Positions 25,182-34,601 are shown, counted from the first letter of the stretch. The stretch is DNA of 64,000 nucleotides from Niabella beijingensis (GCF_020034665.1 NZ_JAIQDI010000001.1:2914001-2978000), one strand, 5' to 3'. The notes: generated from the sequence alone by a model not told the origin. A program made the numbers and translations.

Positions 25182-25856
25182 ATGAAACACAAGCTCTGTT
25201 ATCTGCTGCTGCTATTTCCGCTGATCGCAAAAACACAGTCCACCATCCAGGTAAAAAATACCTTGAACCATAGCTTTAATATCGTTCTGGAAAATGAAGA
25301 AGCCTATTTTGAGGAAAGCGGGGCAACAATAGCGGTTGCCAACCTGGTGCCCGGTAACTATTATTTAAAAATATGGGACCCTTATTTTGCGGAAGCATCT
25401 GTTTGTGAAACTATAATTAATATCCGGTCCGGTCAGCGGGTAACGGTATGGGTCCGGGAAAATATGAAGCTGGAACAGACAGTAGAAATGCTGAAAACAA
25501 GACCCACAGGAAATATACCCTCTGTTCAAAAGCCGGTAAGCCCGCAGTTGCCGGTTTATAACAGGTTGCCAAAAATGAAAGACCAGGATGCCCGCGCGCT
25601 TGCAGCCTCCATCAACGGAAAGGTGTTTGATAATGATAAAGAGGCCATTTTCCGTGCAGGAACAAAGTACAATTCATTTACAACAGCGCAGGTACGGGAG
25701 CTGATCAACAGCTTTCAGTTTGAAGAGAACAAACTGAAAATGGCAAAATTGATATTTCCGCAGGTGCAGGACAAACAGAACTACCACCAGCTAAAAGATT
25801 GTTTTCAATATATAGGGTGGCAGTCTGATTTCCTTAAATTTTTAAATCAGCAATAA
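25182..25856 (+). CDS. exported DUF4476-domain protein
   Basis: This 224-residue protein has a short signal peptide (LLFPLIAKTQS), an N-terminal beta domain of about 90 residues (NHSFNIVLENEEAYFEESGA, GNYYLKIWDPYFAEAS), and a C-terminal DUF4476 domain of about 90 residues (SINGKVFDNDKEAIFRAGTK, FTTAQVRELINSFQFEENKL, KMAKLIFPQVQDKQNYHQLK). DUF4476 has no known function; it is widespread in exported Bacteroidota proteins. The gene stands alone ahead of the subtilase, with 41 bp between them and the same direction, so the two may share a transcript. Confidence 0.85.
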   Translation: MKHKLCYLLLLFPLIAKTQSTIQVKNTLNHSFNIVLENEEAYFEESGATIAVANLVPGNYYLKIWDPYFAEASVCETIINIRSGQRVTVWVRENMKLEQTVEMLKTRPTGNIPSVQKPVSPQLPVYNRLPKMKDQDARALAASINGKVFDNDKEAIFRAGTKYNSFTTAQVRELINSFQFEENKLKMAKLIFPQVQDKQNYHQLKDCFQYIGWQSDFLKFLNQQ

Positions 25857-25897
25857 ATCAGCAATATGAATTACTTTCATGATCCTATTAATAAAGT

Positions 25898-27505
25898 ATG
25901 AAGAAGATCATCACCACGGTTTGCGTTTTCTTTTTTTTGCTAAACCTTGTCACGGCGCAGCAGGTGAAACCAAAAATAAAAGACTGGCATTATCTGGATT
26001 ATAAAGCGGACGGCTACCGTGGCATCAGTTTAAAACAGGCTTATGCACTTTTGAAGGGGCGCAAAAGCATCCCTGTCATTGTAGCGGTTATCGACAGTGG
26101 CATCGACACCTTGCAGCCGGATCTGAAACCGGTGCTCTGGCAAAACCCCGGGGAGATCCCCAATAACAATAAAGATGATGATGGCAACGGGCTGACTGAT
26201 GATTATTATGGATGGAACTACCTGGGCGCGCCGGACGGGGAAAATCTTTCGGTAAGCATCAGTGACGACTGGCGCACCTACCATCGGTTTAAAGCACAGT
26301 TTGAAGGTAAAGACAGTGCCGCGATCCCCAAAGACCAGCAGTGGCATTACCGGGAGTGGCAACGGGCCGGCAGGACGCTGACGGCGGATTTTGACAGTGC
26401 TTCAGCGGTCATTGATAACCTGCGTGCAAACTGGGAGCTGGCAAACAGCACCAATGAGCAGCTGAAGAAAATACTGAACAAGGAAGTTTTTACAGGAAAA
26501 GACCTGGACAGTGTCCCGGTTTCGATCGCCAACAGGGAGCTGCTGACGATCTGGAAGCGGATACTCGCTCAGGAGGACATGAGCAATGCCGGTTTTATGA
26601 AAGGGTTCGGAGATTACAAAAAGGAGCAGGAAGATAATCTTGTAAAACGGACGACGGCTCCCGAGGATTACCGGGGTAAGCTGCTGCAGGATGATGACTA
26701 TGATATAACAAAAACAAAATACGGGAATCACAACCTGTCCGGGTTTGCCGGGTATCATGGAACCAGCGTCAGCAGCGTGATAGGGGCCGTCCGGAATAAC
26801 GGGACAGGCATTGATGGGATCGCAGACAACGTAAAGATCATGATGATCCGGGGGATCCTGGGCAAGGATGAGTTTGATAAAGACGTGGCCCTGTCAATAC
26901 GGTATGCCGTGGATCATGGTGCAAAAGTGATCAATATGAGCTTTGGCAAGTACATTTCCCCGGATAAAAAGTGGGTGGATGAAGCGATTGAATACGCCCT
27001 GTCGAAGGATGTGGTCCTTGTTCACGGAGCGGGGAATGATGCGACGGATACTGACACAGAGGATCACTATCCCAGTTCCTATACCGTCGCGAACCGTTTT
27101 TTGCCCAACCTGCTCCAGGTAGGTGCCAGCGGGGATGCCAGCCTGGGCACGCTGGTAGCGGGTTTCAGCAACTACGGAAAGAAAAAAGTAGATGTATTTG
27201 CCCCTGGCCTCGACATTCATTGCGCCATTGCCGGCAATGGTACACAGATGGCGAGCGGTACCAGCCTTTCGAGTCCGGTGGTAGCGGGCATTGCTGCCCT
27301 GCTGCGTTCCTATTTTCCAAAACTGAAGGCTGCTGAGGTAGTTGATATCATTCGCAGATCCGGGACCACGGTAGAAGAGCCTGTAGATAAACCGGGATCC
27401 GGGGGAAAAAAAGTACCGCTTTCCGAATTATGCAGTTCCGGAAGGATCGTAAATGCCGCGGGGGCGGTAAAGATGGCACTCGATCGTGAGAACGGAGGCT
27501 GGTAA
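25898..27505 (+). CDS. secreted S8 subtilisin-type protease
   Basis: This 535-residue protein has a signal peptide ending near TAQQ. The catalytic triad is intact: Asp66 (VIVAVIDSGIDT), His287 (GYHGTSVSSVIGA) and Ser456 (ASGTSLSSPVVAGIAALL). Between Asp and His there is a large insert of about 200 residues, as is common in Bacteroidota subtilases. It lacks a visible C-terminal sorting domain; the protein ends soon after the catalytic part. Likely a periplasmic or outer-membrane-associated protease. It follows the DUF4476 gene by 41 bp. Confidence 0.94.
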   Translation: MKKIITTVCVFFFLLNLVTAQQVKPKIKDWHYLDYKADGYRGISLKQAYALLKGRKSIPVIVAVIDSGIDTLQPDLKPVLWQNPGEIPNNNKDDDGNGLTDDYYGWNYLGAPDGENLSVSISDDWRTYHRFKAQFEGKDSAAIPKDQQWHYREWQRAGRTLTADFDSASAVIDNLRANWELANSTNEQLKKILNKEVFTGKDLDSVPVSIANRELLTIWKRILAQEDMSNAGFMKGFGDYKKEQEDNLVKRTTAPEDYRGKLLQDDDYDITKTKYGNHNLSGFAGYHGTSVSSVIGAVRNNGTGIDGIADNVKIMMIRGILGKDEFDKDVALSIRYAVDHGAKVINMSFGKYISPDKKWVDEAIEYALSKDVVLVHGAGNDATDTDTEDHYPSSYTVANRFLPNLLQVGASGDASLGTLVAGFSNYGKKKVDVFAPGLDIHCAIAGNGTQMASGTSLSSPVVAGIAALLRSYFPKLKAAEVVDIIRRSGTTVEEPVDKPGSGGKKVPLSELCSSGRIVNAAGAVKMALDRENGGW

Positions 27506-27601
27506 TGCCGCTGCGCGCTCTTACTACCGTTCGTTTTACATAAAATAAAAGTTCACAGGAAATTCTTCATTATTTACGCCTTCTTTTTCCTGTTTTAGGC
27601 A

Positions 27602-27609
27602 TACCTTTG
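27602..27609 (+). promoter_or_regulatory. -7 promoter box of carB
   Basis: TACCTTTG, a perfect TAnnTTTG, 32 bp before the ATG at 27642. No TTTG element is found at the expected -33 spacing. Confidence 0.5.
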
Positions 27610-27641
27610 CGCAATTTATTTTTTTTAAAGAAAACTAAAAG

Positions 27642-30500
27642 ATGCCCAAAGATACTTCCATTAAAACGGTATTGATTATTGGTTCCGGCCCCATTGTGAT
27701 CGGCCAGGCTTGTGAATTTGACTACTCCGGCACCCAGGCGGCCCGCAGTCTGCGGGAAGAAGGGATAAAAGTGATCCTGGTCAACAGCAACCCTGCCACC
27801 ATTATGACCGATCCGATGATGGCAGACCGTGTATACCTGTTGCCGCTGACCACAGAAAGTATAGAACAGATCCTGCAAGAAAATGAGATTGATGCGGTAT
27901 TACCTACAATGGGAGGTCAGACAGCGCTGAATCTTTGTAAGGAAGCCGAAGAGCTGGGCCTGTGGAAAGAATACAATGTGCGGCTGATCGGAGTGGACAT
28001 CAAAGCGATCGATAAAGCAGAGGACCGGGAATTGTTCCGCCAGTGGATGATCGAACTGGGCATCCAGGTAGCCACGGCAAAAACGGCCAACTCCTTCCTG
28101 GAAGGTAAAGAATTTGCCCAGGAGATCGGGTTCCCGCTGGTGATCCGCCCTTCTTTTACACTGGGAGGCACCGGTGGCGGCTTTGTACATGATAAAGATG
28201 AGCTGGATGAAGCGCTGAACCGGGGGTTACAGGCTTCCCCCATTCATGAAGTGCTGGTGGAAAAAGCAGTGCTGGGCTGGAAGGAGTTTGAGCTGGAGCT
28301 GTTGAGGGATTCTGCCAATAATGTATGTATCATTTGTACCGTAGAAAATTTTGACCCGATGGGTGTGCACACGGGGGATTCCATTACCGTGGCACCTTCC
28401 ATGACACTGAGCGATACCGGGATGCAACTGATGCGGAATACGGCCATCCGTATGATGCGGGATCTCGGCAATTTTTCCGGAGGTTGTAATGTGCAGTTTG
28501 CCATGAACCCCGAAACCGAGGAGATCATTGCCATCGAGATCAATCCCCGGGTAAGCCGCTCTTCGGCCCTTGCCTCAAAAGCCACTGGTTATCCCATTGC
28601 GAAGATCGCCGCCAAACTGGCCATCGGCTATAACCTGGATGAGCTGGAAAACCAGATCACCAAAACCACTTCGGCCTATTTTGAACCGGCGCTGGACTAT
28701 GTAATTGTAAAGATCCCCCGCTGGAACTTTGATAAATTTAAGGGGGCCAACGATACCCTTGGCCTGCAGATGAAAAGCGTGGGCGAGGTAATGGCCATTG
28801 GCCGCAGTTTTAATGAAGCGGTGCAGAAAGCCTGCCAGAGCCTGGAAAATAATGCCATCGGCCTGGGATATTATGGCAAAAGCATGATGCATGCGGAAGA
28901 GTTGCTGGAATACATCAAAACACCGAAATGGGATCGTATTTTCCGCATCAAGGATGCCCTGATGGCGGGTATTTCTGTAGGCACCATTTCAAAAGCGACC
29001 AACGGGATCGACCGCTGGTTCCTTTCCGAGATCCAGAAACTTTGCGTGCTGGAAAAGAAAATTGCGGAGTACACCCTGGAAACCCTGCCGGCAGAATTGC
29101 TGCGGGACGCCAAGGTGAACGGCTTCAGCGATGCCCAGATCGCCGAGATCATGGGGCATGGAAATACAGAAGAAGCCGTATACACTCGCAGAAAAGACCT
29201 GGGCATCAACCGGGTTTATAAAATGGTGGATACCTGCAGCGCAGAGTTTGAAGCAAAAACCCCTTATTTCTATTCCACTTTTGACGCACCTGCCAAATCG
29301 GACCTGAGCGCAGGCGACCTGGTGCATAATGAATCGACCGTTTCTGATAAGAAAAAGATCATTGTACTGGGCAGCGGTCCCAACCGTATCGGCCAGGGCA
29401 TTGAGTTTGACTACTGCTGCGTGCACGGATTACTGGCCATTAAAGAGGCCGGCTATGAAGCCATCATGATGAACTGTAACCCCGAAACAGTGAGTACGGA
29501 TTTCGACATGGCGGATAAATTGTATTTTGAGCCGGTGTACTGGGAGCATGTGCGGGAACTGATCGAATACGAAAAACCTGCTGGAGTGATCGTACAGCTC
29601 GGCGGGCAAACCGCCCTGAAGCTGGCGGAGAAGATCAAGGATATGGGTGTGGAGATCATGGGCACCAGCTTCGACAATATGGATATCGCAGAAGACCGCG
29701 GCCGGTTCAGCGATATGCTGAAGGAATTAAAGATCCCTTACCCGGAATACGGTGCCGCATGGACGGTTGATGAAGCGGTGCAGATCGCCAACCGGGTGGG
29801 ATATCCCGTACTGGTGCGTCCCTCCTATGTATTGGGCGGGCAACGGATGCGGATCGTACTGAATGATGATGAAGTGGAAAGAGCGGTGATCAGCCTGCTG
29901 AAACACATCCCGGGCAATAAGATCCTGATCGATCATTTCCTCGACCGTTGCCAGGAGGCAGAAGTGGATGCAATCTATGACGGAGAAAATTTTCACGTAA
30001 TGGGGGTAATGGAGCATATTGAACCCGCAGGTATTCATAGCGGTGACAGTAACGCGGTACTGCCGGCCTTCAATCTTACTCCGATGGAAGTGACCACCAT
30101 GGAGCATTACGCGGAGAAGATTGCAAAAGCACTGGACATCCGCGGTCTGATCAACATCCAGTTCGCGATCAAAGACGGAACCGTATATGTAATCGAGGCC
30201 AACCCGCGTGCTTCCCGTACCACACCGTTCATCGCCAAGGCGTACCAGATCCCTTATCTCAACATTGCCACCAAGGTAATGATCGGGGCAAACAAGCTGA
30301 CCGATTTCAAATTCGAAAAGAAGCTCAGGGGGTACGCGATCAAAGAACCGGTATTCAGCTTTAGTAAATTTCCGGGTGTCAACAAAGAGCTGGGCCCCGA
30401 AATGAAGAGCACGGGTGAAGCGATCCGCTTTATCAAAGACCTGAAAGATCCTTATTTCAGACAATTATATAAAGACCGGAGCATGTTCCTGAGTAAATAA
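27642..30500 (+). CDS. carB: carbamoyl-phosphate synthase large subunit
   Basis: CarB uses two ATP, bicarbonate and ammonia from the small subunit CarA to make carbamoyl phosphate for arginine and pyrimidine synthesis. This 952-residue protein has both ATP-grasp halves. The first begins IGSGPIVIGQACEFDYSGTQ and the second LGSGPNRIGQGIEFDYCC; EINPRVSRSSALASKATGYP and EANPRASRTTPFIAKA mark each half. E. coli CarB has about 1,073 residues; here the protein stops at KFPGVNKELGPEMKSTGEA plus a short tail, so the C-terminal MGS-like regulatory domain that binds UMP and ornithine is missing. The shorter form seems usual in this clade. carA is not in the window. A bidirectional terminator follows. 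Confidence 0.96.
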   Translation: MPKDTSIKTVLIIGSGPIVIGQACEFDYSGTQAARSLREEGIKVILVNSNPATIMTDPMMADRVYLLPLTTESIEQILQENEIDAVLPTMGGQTALNLCKEAEELGLWKEYNVRLIGVDIKAIDKAEDRELFRQWMIELGIQVATAKTANSFLEGKEFAQEIGFPLVIRPSFTLGGTGGGFVHDKDELDEALNRGLQASPIHEVLVEKAVLGWKEFELELLRDSANNVCIICTVENFDPMGVHTGDSITVAPSMTLSDTGMQLMRNTAIRMMRDLGNFSGGCNVQFAMNPETEEIIAIEINPRVSRSSALASKATGYPIAKIAAKLAIGYNLDELENQITKTTSAYFEPALDYVIVKIPRWNFDKFKGANDTLGLQMKSVGEVMAIGRSFNEAVQKACQSLENNAIGLGYYGKSMMHAEELLEYIKTPKWDRIFRIKDALMAGISVGTISKATNGIDRWFLSEIQKLCVLEKKIAEYTLETLPAELLRDAKVNGFSDAQIAEIMGHGNTEEAVYTRRKDLGINRVYKMVDTCSAEFEAKTPYFYSTFDAPAKSDLSAGDLVHNESTVSDKKKIIVLGSGPNRIGQGIEFDYCCVHGLLAIKEAGYEAIMMNCNPETVSTDFDMADKLYFEPVYWEHVRELIEYEKPAGVIVQLGGQTALKLAEKIKDMGVEIMGTSFDNMDIAEDRGRFSDMLKELKIPYPEYGAAWTVDEAVQIANRVGYPVLVRPSYVLGGQRMRIVLNDDEVERAVISLLKHIPGNKILIDHFLDRCQEAEVDAIYDGENFHVMGVMEHIEPAGIHSGDSNAVLPAFNLTPMEVTTMEHYAEKIAKALDIRGLINIQFAIKDGTVYVIEANPRASRTTPFIAKAYQIPYLNIATKVMIGANKLTDFKFEKKLRGYAIKEPVFSFSKFPGVNKELGPEMKSTGEAIRFIKDLKDPYFRQLYKDRSMFLSK

Positions 30501-30519
30501 TACAGGAAAGATAATGATT

Positions 30520-30545
30520 CAAAGACCCGCGAAAGCGGGTCTTTG
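30520..30545. terminator. bidirectional terminator between carB and the DinB-like gene
   Basis: CAAAGACCCGC-GAAA-GCGGGTCTTTG is a perfect 11-base stem with a GAAA loop between two converging genes. The T/A tracts at its base are short (TTTG, CAAA), so strength depends on the stem. Confidence 0.75.
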
Positions 30546-30549
30546 ACAT

Positions 30550-30990
30550 TTAAGCCGGTTCCAGCATGCGGCGCAAATAATTTACCTGCCCCAGGTGATA
30601 ATTCAAATGCGCCAGCAGCTGCACCATTACATAATGATTGGGCCGTTTCGCATCATCAAAAGCGATCGGGTATTCCGCATCCATATCCAGTTTGCGCACT
30701 GTTTGAGTGATCAGTGGGATCAGTGTTTCCAGTTCTGTTACCAGCTGGGTTCTGGCCACATGTTTCCCTGAAAATTCGGCATCACGGTCACGGATATAAC
30801 CGGTTTTAGCAAGTACAGTACCAAAAAGGTAATTCGACCCTCCAATAATATGAAGAGCAAGATTGCCTGCCGGGTTTTTCACCGATCCGTATAATTTCCA
30901 CAGATCTTCTTCTCTTTTAAATAAATGGATCTCCTCCAGCAGCCGGCGGAGATCCCGCTCGTAAAAATCAGCCAGTACACTGTTTAACAT
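30550..30990 (-). CDS. DinB/DUF1572-type four-helix protein
   Basis: This 146-residue protein fits the DinB-like fold: FYERDLRRLLEEIHLF, then a His in GNLALHIIGGSNYL, then HLNYHLGQVNYLRR with two His, a set that could hold a metal ion. Related proteins include bacillithiol-type S-transferases and damage-induced proteins; the substrate is unknown here. No signal peptide. It stands alone between carB and the YcxB-like gene, 158 bp from the latter with opposite orientation. Confidence 0.85.
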   Translation of the reverse strand: MLNSVLADFYERDLRRLLEEIHLFKREEDLWKLYGSVKNPAGNLALHIIGGSNYLFGTVLAKTGYIRDRDAEFSGKHVARTQLVTELETLIPLITQTVRKLDMDAEYPIAFDDAKRPNHYVMVQLLAHLNYHLGQVNYLRRMLEPA

Positions 30991-31148
30991 CGTATTATTT
31001 TCCCTGTAAATTACAGCATCGGAACCACTGCGGGTACCGGATCATTGGTGACTTCTATTGTTGGGGATAAAAATAATAATGAGGAGTAATAAATATTTAA
31101 CTGCTGCTGCCGGACAAAAAACGAGGAGTTGCTTATTTTTAAATAAAA

Positions 31149-31631
31149 ATGGAACCCTTTACGATTCAAAGTATTGTTCCGGAAAAAGCATACAACACCT
31201 ATGTGACCACCGCTGTCCTGAATCATCTTCCCGGCTTGCTCTATCTTATTTTTGGTCTGATCTGCTGGGTGCTGGCCGTCGTGGTCTGCGACTCCGGGAC
31301 AGATCTCGACGTGGAACGCGCGGGATACCTCTTCCTGATCGGTCTTCTTTTTATTCAGAATCCGGTGAACAGGATCCTTAAGGCCCGCCGTGCCTTTAAG
31401 AAAGAACCGATACCACCTGCTGAAATGACCTTTCTGGAAGACCGCGTGATCATGAAGACCCGGTTTGAAGAAGGCTTCATAAAATGGGATGGATTTATCG
31501 CCGGCAGGGAAACGGCGGTATTTTTGATACTTTACCAAACCAGGCAGGGCGCCTATTTTCTTCTGAAGTCACTGTTCACCCCGGAACAACTGGCATTTAT
31601 AAAATCCAGGGTACGGACGGTTGCATCCTGA
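31149..31631 (+). CDS. YcxB-like membrane protein
   Basis: This 160-residue protein has two membrane helices near residues 26-42 and 56-72 (NHLPGLLYLIFGLICWVLAV, YLFLIGLLFIQNPVN), followed by a YcxB-type C-terminal domain: EMTFLEDRVIMKTRFEEGFI, KWDGFIAGRETAVFLILYQT and a final helix with TPEQLAFIKSRV. This arrangement (two helices, then a PH-like domain) is typical for YcxB proteins, whose function is unknown. TATTTTTA at about 31134 is a near match to a -7 box. pdxA begins about 100 bp after its stop. Confidence 0.75.
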   Translation: MEPFTIQSIVPEKAYNTYVTTAVLNHLPGLLYLIFGLICWVLAVVVCDSGTDLDVERAGYLFLIGLLFIQNPVNRILKARRAFKKEPIPPAEMTFLEDRVIMKTRFEEGFIKWDGFIAGRETAVFLILYQTRQGAYFLLKSLFTPEQLAFIKSRVRTVAS

Positions 31632-31737
31632 CCGGGCACAGGAACAGACTCGTTTTGTAATCCGTGTCAGCCGTAAGCAGCCGGGATGTCCGGGAATTTT
31701 ATCGTATTTTCACAGCTTAATTAGTGCGATCAAATTT

Positions 31738-32823
31738 ATGACAAATAAACAAAAACCGGTTATCGGTATTACCAGTGGTGATTTGAATGGCATTGGTATT
31801 GAGCTGATTGTTAAAACATTTTCAGATGCACGCCTGCTGGATATCTGCACGCCTGTTATTTTTGCGAACAACAAGGTGGTGAATTTTTACCGGAAAACGA
31901 TCCCTGAAAGTAATTTCAGTTTTTATCATACCCGTGAGTTTGACAAGATCAACCCCAAGCAGGTGACCATTTTCAATTGCTGGGAGGAAGAGGTGAATAT
32001 AACCCCGGGTACCCTAAATGAAACCGGGGGACGCTACGCGGTCACATCCCTGGAAACCGCCGTGGAAGCGCTGAAGGAAAAGCGTATCGACGGACTGGTG
32101 ACCGCTCCCATCCACAAGACCAATGTACAGTCGGAGCAGTTTTCCTATACCGGACATACACCTTACCTCAAAACCAGCTTTAATGCCAAAGATGTGGTGA
32201 TGATGATGTGCGCTGAAAACATGCGCGTGGCGCTGGTAACAGAACATGTTCCCATCAGTGAGGTAGCTCAAAACATTACTGCTGCAGCTATTTTAAGTAA
32301 ACTTGCGATCATACACAGCAGTCTGCAACGGGATTTTGGCATCAGTAAGCCACGTATCGCGGTATTGGGACTGAACCCGCACGCAGGGGATGAAGGGTTG
32401 GTGGGCAATGAGGAACAAACGATCATTGCGCCGGCAGTAAAGCAGGCACGCAATAACAATATACTGGCTTTCGGCCCTTATAGTGCGGATGCCTTTTTTG
32501 CCAGGGGCCAACATGAAAAATTTGATGCGGTGCTGGCCATGTACCATGATCAGGGGCTGATCCCTTTTAAATCACTGGCACAGGGGGAAGGGATCAATTA
32601 TACAGCCGGACTGGAGATTGTCCGCACTTCACCGGATCACGGGGTGGCATTTGATATTGCGGGTAAGGGCCGGGCAGATGCGGGATCATTTTTACAGGCA
32701 GTCTACTCCTGCGCCGATATCATCAGCCAGCGTGCGGAATACGGGGAGCAACGCGTTAATCCGCTTCGTAAGGTTTCGCCGGATGTGGTTTCCCGGCTGG
32801 AGGATGAAAAAATAGAGGAATAA
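31738..32823 (+). CDS. pdxA: 4-hydroxythreonine-4-phosphate dehydrogenase
   Basis: PdxA oxidises 4-phosphohydroxy-L-threonine in the DXP-dependent route to pyridoxal phosphate. This 361-residue protein has PVIGITSGDLNGIGIELIVK at its start, TAPIHKTNVQ, TGHTPYLKT, LGLNPHAGDEG and MYHDQGLIPFKSLA, which include the metal-binding His residues. The frame opens further upstream at 31621, but ATG 31738 gives the family's standard N-terminus and the extension overlaps the YcxB-like gene. A terminator follows. Confidence 0.95.
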   Translation: MTNKQKPVIGITSGDLNGIGIELIVKTFSDARLLDICTPVIFANNKVVNFYRKTIPESNFSFYHTREFDKINPKQVTIFNCWEEEVNITPGTLNETGGRYAVTSLETAVEALKEKRIDGLVTAPIHKTNVQSEQFSYTGHTPYLKTSFNAKDVVMMMCAENMRVALVTEHVPISEVAQNITAAAILSKLAIIHSSLQRDFGISKPRIAVLGLNPHAGDEGLVGNEEQTIIAPAVKQARNNNILAFGPYSADAFFARGQHEKFDAVLAMYHDQGLIPFKSLAQGEGINYTAGLEIVRTSPDHGVAFDIAGKGRADAGSFLQAVYSCADIISQRAEYGEQRVNPLRKVSPDVVSRLEDEKIEE

Positions 32824-32850
32824 CTATTTTAAATAAGCTGAAATAAGAAG

Positions 32851-32880
32851 ATCCTGTTGGTATTGCCGGCAGGATTTTTT
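32851..32880 (+). terminator. terminator of pdxA
   Basis: ATCCTGTTGG-TATTG-CCGGCAGGAT is a ten-base stem with two G-U pairs, followed by TTTTTT, 27 bp after the pdxA stop. Confidence 0.8.
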
Positions 32881-33134
32881 GCGTATAAGGCTGATTAACA
32901 ATTAGAAAGGGGTATAAAAAAATAAGAGGGGATACGATGACCTGGAAAGATCCGGTAGCCCACTCTTAAGCCCTCTAAACCGACATAAAAGTAGTATGCT
33001 TAAATATGAGTTTTAAATTTATTCGATGAATGCCCCGATTTTTAAGCCGGAAGCGGGAGAAAAAAAGGTGAAATAAAATTTGCTGGTGATTTTTTGATCA
33101 TTTGGGTGTTTTTTTACGGATCCAGGCGCATTAA

Positions 33135-33159
33135 AAAAGCGGCCTCAGGGGCCGCTTTT
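33135..33159 (-). terminator. terminator of the M48 peptidase gene
   Basis: AAAAGCGGCC and GGCCGCTTTT form a perfect ten-base stem around a five-base loop. On the minus strand further T (AAAAAA on the plus strand at 33133-33138) follow. It could stop transcripts from either side. Confidence 0.78.
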
Positions 33160-33178
33160 CTATAGAATAAGGAGGCGG

Positions 33179-33952
33179 TTATTTATATAATCCGTCTTTT
33201 TTTGCTTTTTCTTCCACTTTGGCAGCGCGGTCCTTACTATCCGGGTGGCTGCTCAGCATTTTTTCGGTGTTGCTGGCCTTGGCCCCGCTGCTTAAATCGG
33301 CCAGTTTGTTAAATGCGCCGGCCATGGACATCACATTGTACCCGTTTCTTTTCAGGAATTCATAGCCATAATCATCTGCTTCCGATTCCTGCTTACGGCT
33401 GTATTTGGATTCAAGGATTGCGCTGGCAAACTGCCCCAGCTGGCTTTCACTGAGCTGGGCTACAGCTCCGGACTGGGAAGCCGCTGCATCGGTGATGGCC
33501 GCTCTTTTGTACGCTGCCCGGATGGCATCTCTTGTGTCTTTATTTTTTACATGTCCTATCTCATGCCCGATCACGGAAAGGATCTCTTCATCGGTCATCA
33601 GGTCCATTAATGCAGCAAATACACGGATGCTGCCATCTGCACAGGCAAAGGCATTGATGTCTTTAACCATATATACCTTGTAATTCAGGTTCAGCCCGTC
33701 CTCGCTTTTATGCTTGGCGAAGATCTTGTTCAGACGGATCGCATACGGATCATCCTCTTTGGCTACCGGATTGTTTTCGTCCATCCAGTCTACAGCCTGT
33801 TTGGCCAGTTTGGCGGCATCAGCATCACTGAAAGTGGCAGCTTTTACGCCTTTTTCCGCAGCGCCGATGGTTTTTGAGTTAAGTTTGAATTGAGCAAAAG
33901 AGGTGGTGCTCAGTGTGGAAAGGATAGCGAGTGATAAAACTACTTTCTTCAT
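33179..33952 (-). CDS. exported M48-family zinc metallopeptidase
   Basis: This 257-residue protein has a signal peptide (ending SFAQ) and a compact M48 domain with the zinc motif IGHEIGHVKNKD (His130, Glu131, His134) and a later Glu in YSRKQESEADDYGY as third ligand. This domain order, without membrane helices, resembles periplasmic M48 proteins such as LoiP/YcaL rather than membrane HtpX. Family members take part in outer-membrane protein quality control. A perfect -7 box lies upstream and a terminator downstream, so it is probably transcribed alone. Confidence 0.92.
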   Translation of the reverse strand: MKKVVLSLAILSTLSTTSFAQFKLNSKTIGAAEKGVKAATFSDADAAKLAKQAVDWMDENNPVAKEDDPYAIRLNKIFAKHKSEDGLNLNYKVYMVKDINAFACADGSIRVFAALMDLMTDEEILSVIGHEIGHVKNKDTRDAIRAAYKRAAITDAAASQSGAVAQLSESQLGQFASAILESKYSRKQESEADDYGYEFLKRNGYNVMSMAGAFNKLADLSSGAKASNTEKMLSSHPDSKDRAAKVEEKAKKDGLYK

Positions 33953-33981
33953 GTTTTTCGGTTTAATTATAAATGATGCGC

Positions 33982-33989
33982 CAAAGCTA
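33982..33989 (-). promoter_or_regulatory. -7 promoter box of the M48 peptidase gene
   Basis: On the minus strand it reads TAGCTTTG, a perfect TAnnTTTG, 30 bp before the ATG at 33952. Confidence 0.5.
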
Positions 33990-34019
33990 AGTGGTTTTTG
34001 TTAAAGCAGTGTTACGAAA

Positions 34020-34556
34020 TCAGGAATTTAGCAGTTGATTTACTGCCGTTACAGCAGCCTGCAGCCGCCCGGTGCCCGATCCCCTGATCTCCACCCAGGG
34101 GGTGGCCTGATCGATCAGGAGGGCTCTGTAGATCCGGAACAGCTCATCCCGCGTCTCCGGGTCGGGGTATTCCCTCAATTCATCCTGTACCCAGGGAAGA
34201 TCGGTATTGCAAAGCAGGTAGAGGTCGTACCGGCGGGAAGCGATTGCATCCAGGATAAAAGTATGGCATTTATTAAAAACGAATTCGCACCATACTTTCA
34301 TTACATACATATCCGTGTCGATAAAAAGCGGGGATGTACCGGCACGTTGAAGCCGGCTGCTGTGCTCGTCCTCCAGTGCCAGCTGGCCTTTGGCGATGAC
34401 AAGCAGATCTTCGTAGTTATATTCTTTTCCGTTCTCGATAAGATAGCTACGTGCGTACTCGGGGCACCAGCCGGTGTGATAGTGCTGCGCCAGTGCTGCA
34501 CACAAATTGCTTTTACCGGTGCTTTCAGGTCCTATGATCACAATTTTTTTCAGCAT
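34020..34556 (-). CDS. NadR-like P-loop kinase (AAA_28)
   Basis: This 178-residue protein has a Walker A motif (GPESTGKS, residues 9-16), the EYARSYL segment and DTDMYVMKVWCEFVF, as in the ribosylnicotinamide-kinase domain of NadR. NadR phosphorylates nicotinamide riboside in NAD salvage, but in many Bacteroidota this domain stands alone, so the substrate is inferred. The adenylyltransferase and DNA-binding domains of enterobacterial NadR are absent. It lies 45 bp before the M23 lipoprotein on the same strand, in the likely order nfu, M23, this gene. Confidence 0.87.
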   Translation of the reverse strand: MLKKIVIIGPESTGKSNLCAALAQHYHTGWCPEYARSYLIENGKEYNYEDLLVIAKGQLALEDEHSSRLQRAGTSPLFIDTDMYVMKVWCEFVFNKCHTFILDAIASRRYDLYLLCNTDLPWVQDELREYPDPETRDELFRIYRALLIDQATPWVEIRGSGTGRLQAAVTAVNQLLNS

Positions 34557-34601
34557 GATATCTTTATATTAACAAACGGGCTGGTGATTTAAAATACCGG
34601 G

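Larger units (their letters stand above)
32824..33178. other. intergenic stretch between pdxA and the M48 gene
   Basis: The 355 bp hold the pdxA terminator at the left and the M48-gene terminator at the right. The 250 bp between are AT-rich with no open reading frame, repeat or promoter-like sequence that I trust. Confidence 0.7.

Noticed and set aside
29727..30464. 245-codon minus-strand frame opposite carB
   Set aside because: Shadow frame of carB, no family features, while carB is intact through this part.
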